From NCBI GenBank assembly GCA_964635845.1, contig CAZWNO010000169.1:1-7201 (forward strand): 7,201 nucleotides of DNA. Direction: 5' to 3'. Numbering within the stretch: position 1 is the stretch's first letter; each line of letters begins with the position of its first letter. This document shows, one piece after another, positions 7,031-7,201 of this stretch. The stretch comes from SZUA-365 sp964635845 (GTDB lineage: Bacteria; Bacteroidota; Ignavibacteria; SZUA-365). A program made the position numbers and the translations under genes. The notes under the pieces were generated by a model that saw nothing but the letters and a program-made list of their open reading frames with translations, searched no databases and was not told the origin of the DNA.

Positions 7031-7063
7031 TTTTCCGTGATATCCGTTCAATACGTGTTCCAT
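7031..7063. repeat. Solitary right-hand arm of the palindromic repeat
   Basis: This stretch matches the right end of copy 1 (1738-1769), sharing TCCGTGATATCCGT and CGTGTTCCAT with a few substitutions. No core or left arm precedes it; to its left the sequence passes within about 40 nt to the surface-protein start. It directly abuts the left end of copy 2, so it is a remnant of a tandem neighbour. With the start of copy 2 it forms a 17-nt inverted repeat (7044-7060 against 7070-7086, 15 of 17 complementary, 9-nt loop). Confidence 0.7.
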
Positions 7064-7201
7064 AAGGCCGAACACGGATTCAACGGATCGTACGGATTTT
7101 CACGGATGGCTATTGTCGATTTCGCTTCGCGTACGTTTTCCATAGGACTCCAGCAGCAGCGATTCCAATAAAAGTCATCCGTATTCATCCGTGATATCCG
7201 T
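7062..7201. repeat. Palindromic intergenic repeat, copy 2 (cut by window edge)
   Basis: This is the same element as at 1615-1770, in the same orientation, upstream of the surface-protein gene. It begins with the same 20 bases (ATAAGGCCGAACACGGATTC) and runs to the window end, still inside the right-hand arm. The inner stem differs from copy 1 (GGCTATTG facing CAATAAAAGTC, against GGCTTTTTT facing GAAAAAGTC) but can still pair, with a 3-nt bulge, which suggests that structure is retained. Any promoter for the surface protein lies in or beside this element; TTGAAC on the - strand within the solitary arm (7053-7048) is only a weak -35 candidate and no convincing -10 follows. Confidence 0.85.

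Noticed and set aside
6991..7075. Longer start of the surface protein at ATG 7075
   Set aside because: The extension is encoded by the repeat arm, is not signal-like, and would bury the signal peptide. AGGTGA points to 6991.

Overview
The window holds two convergent genes and two copies of a palindromic intergenic repeat. At the left is the 3' nine-tenths of typA/bipA (+ strand, entering from outside the window), a ribosome-associated translational GTPase. From 6991 down to 1781 on the - strand is one very large locus for a secreted, multidomain surface protein (1736 codons). It has a signal peptide, an N-terminal FxxNxGQWD domain typical of SBBP-repeat proteins, an SBBP-type beta-propeller section, six tandem cysteine-bracketed Ig-like units, a BACON-like domain and a type A C-terminal sorting domain of the type IX secretion system (T9SS).

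The surface-protein locus is interrupted. An in-frame TGA (6563-6565) stands where the family would be expected to have a Trp codon (YENV-stop-KHCDVEYR). No frameshift is involved: the reading frame and the homology continue directly past the stop. As written, the locus gives a 142-residue exported fragment and a 1589-residue fragment without a signal peptide. It is therefore either a recent nonsense pseudogene, a base-call error, or, much less likely, a recoded stop.

Between the convergent gene ends (1615-1770), and again upstream of the surface-protein gene (7062 to the window edge), lie two copies in the same orientation of a repeat of about 155 bp. They are about 90% identical by hand alignment. 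The arms are imperfect inverted repeats built from ATCCGT units spaced 9-10 nt apart. A loose right-hand arm of a third copy abuts the second copy (7031-7063). The repeats thus flank the surface-protein gene directly.

Organism: the T9SS sorting domain points to the Bacteroidota/Chlorobiota/Ignavibacteriota (FCB) group. The GC-rich coding sequence and a recognisable Shine-Dalgarno (AGGTGA) before the surface-protein start fit the Ignavibacteriota/Kapabacteria/Chlorobiota side better than typical Bacteroidia. This is inference; no ribosomal gene is present to fix the taxon. The two genes have no evident functional link; they are only neighbours sharing a terminator region. There is no gene-free stretch longer than 300 bases.
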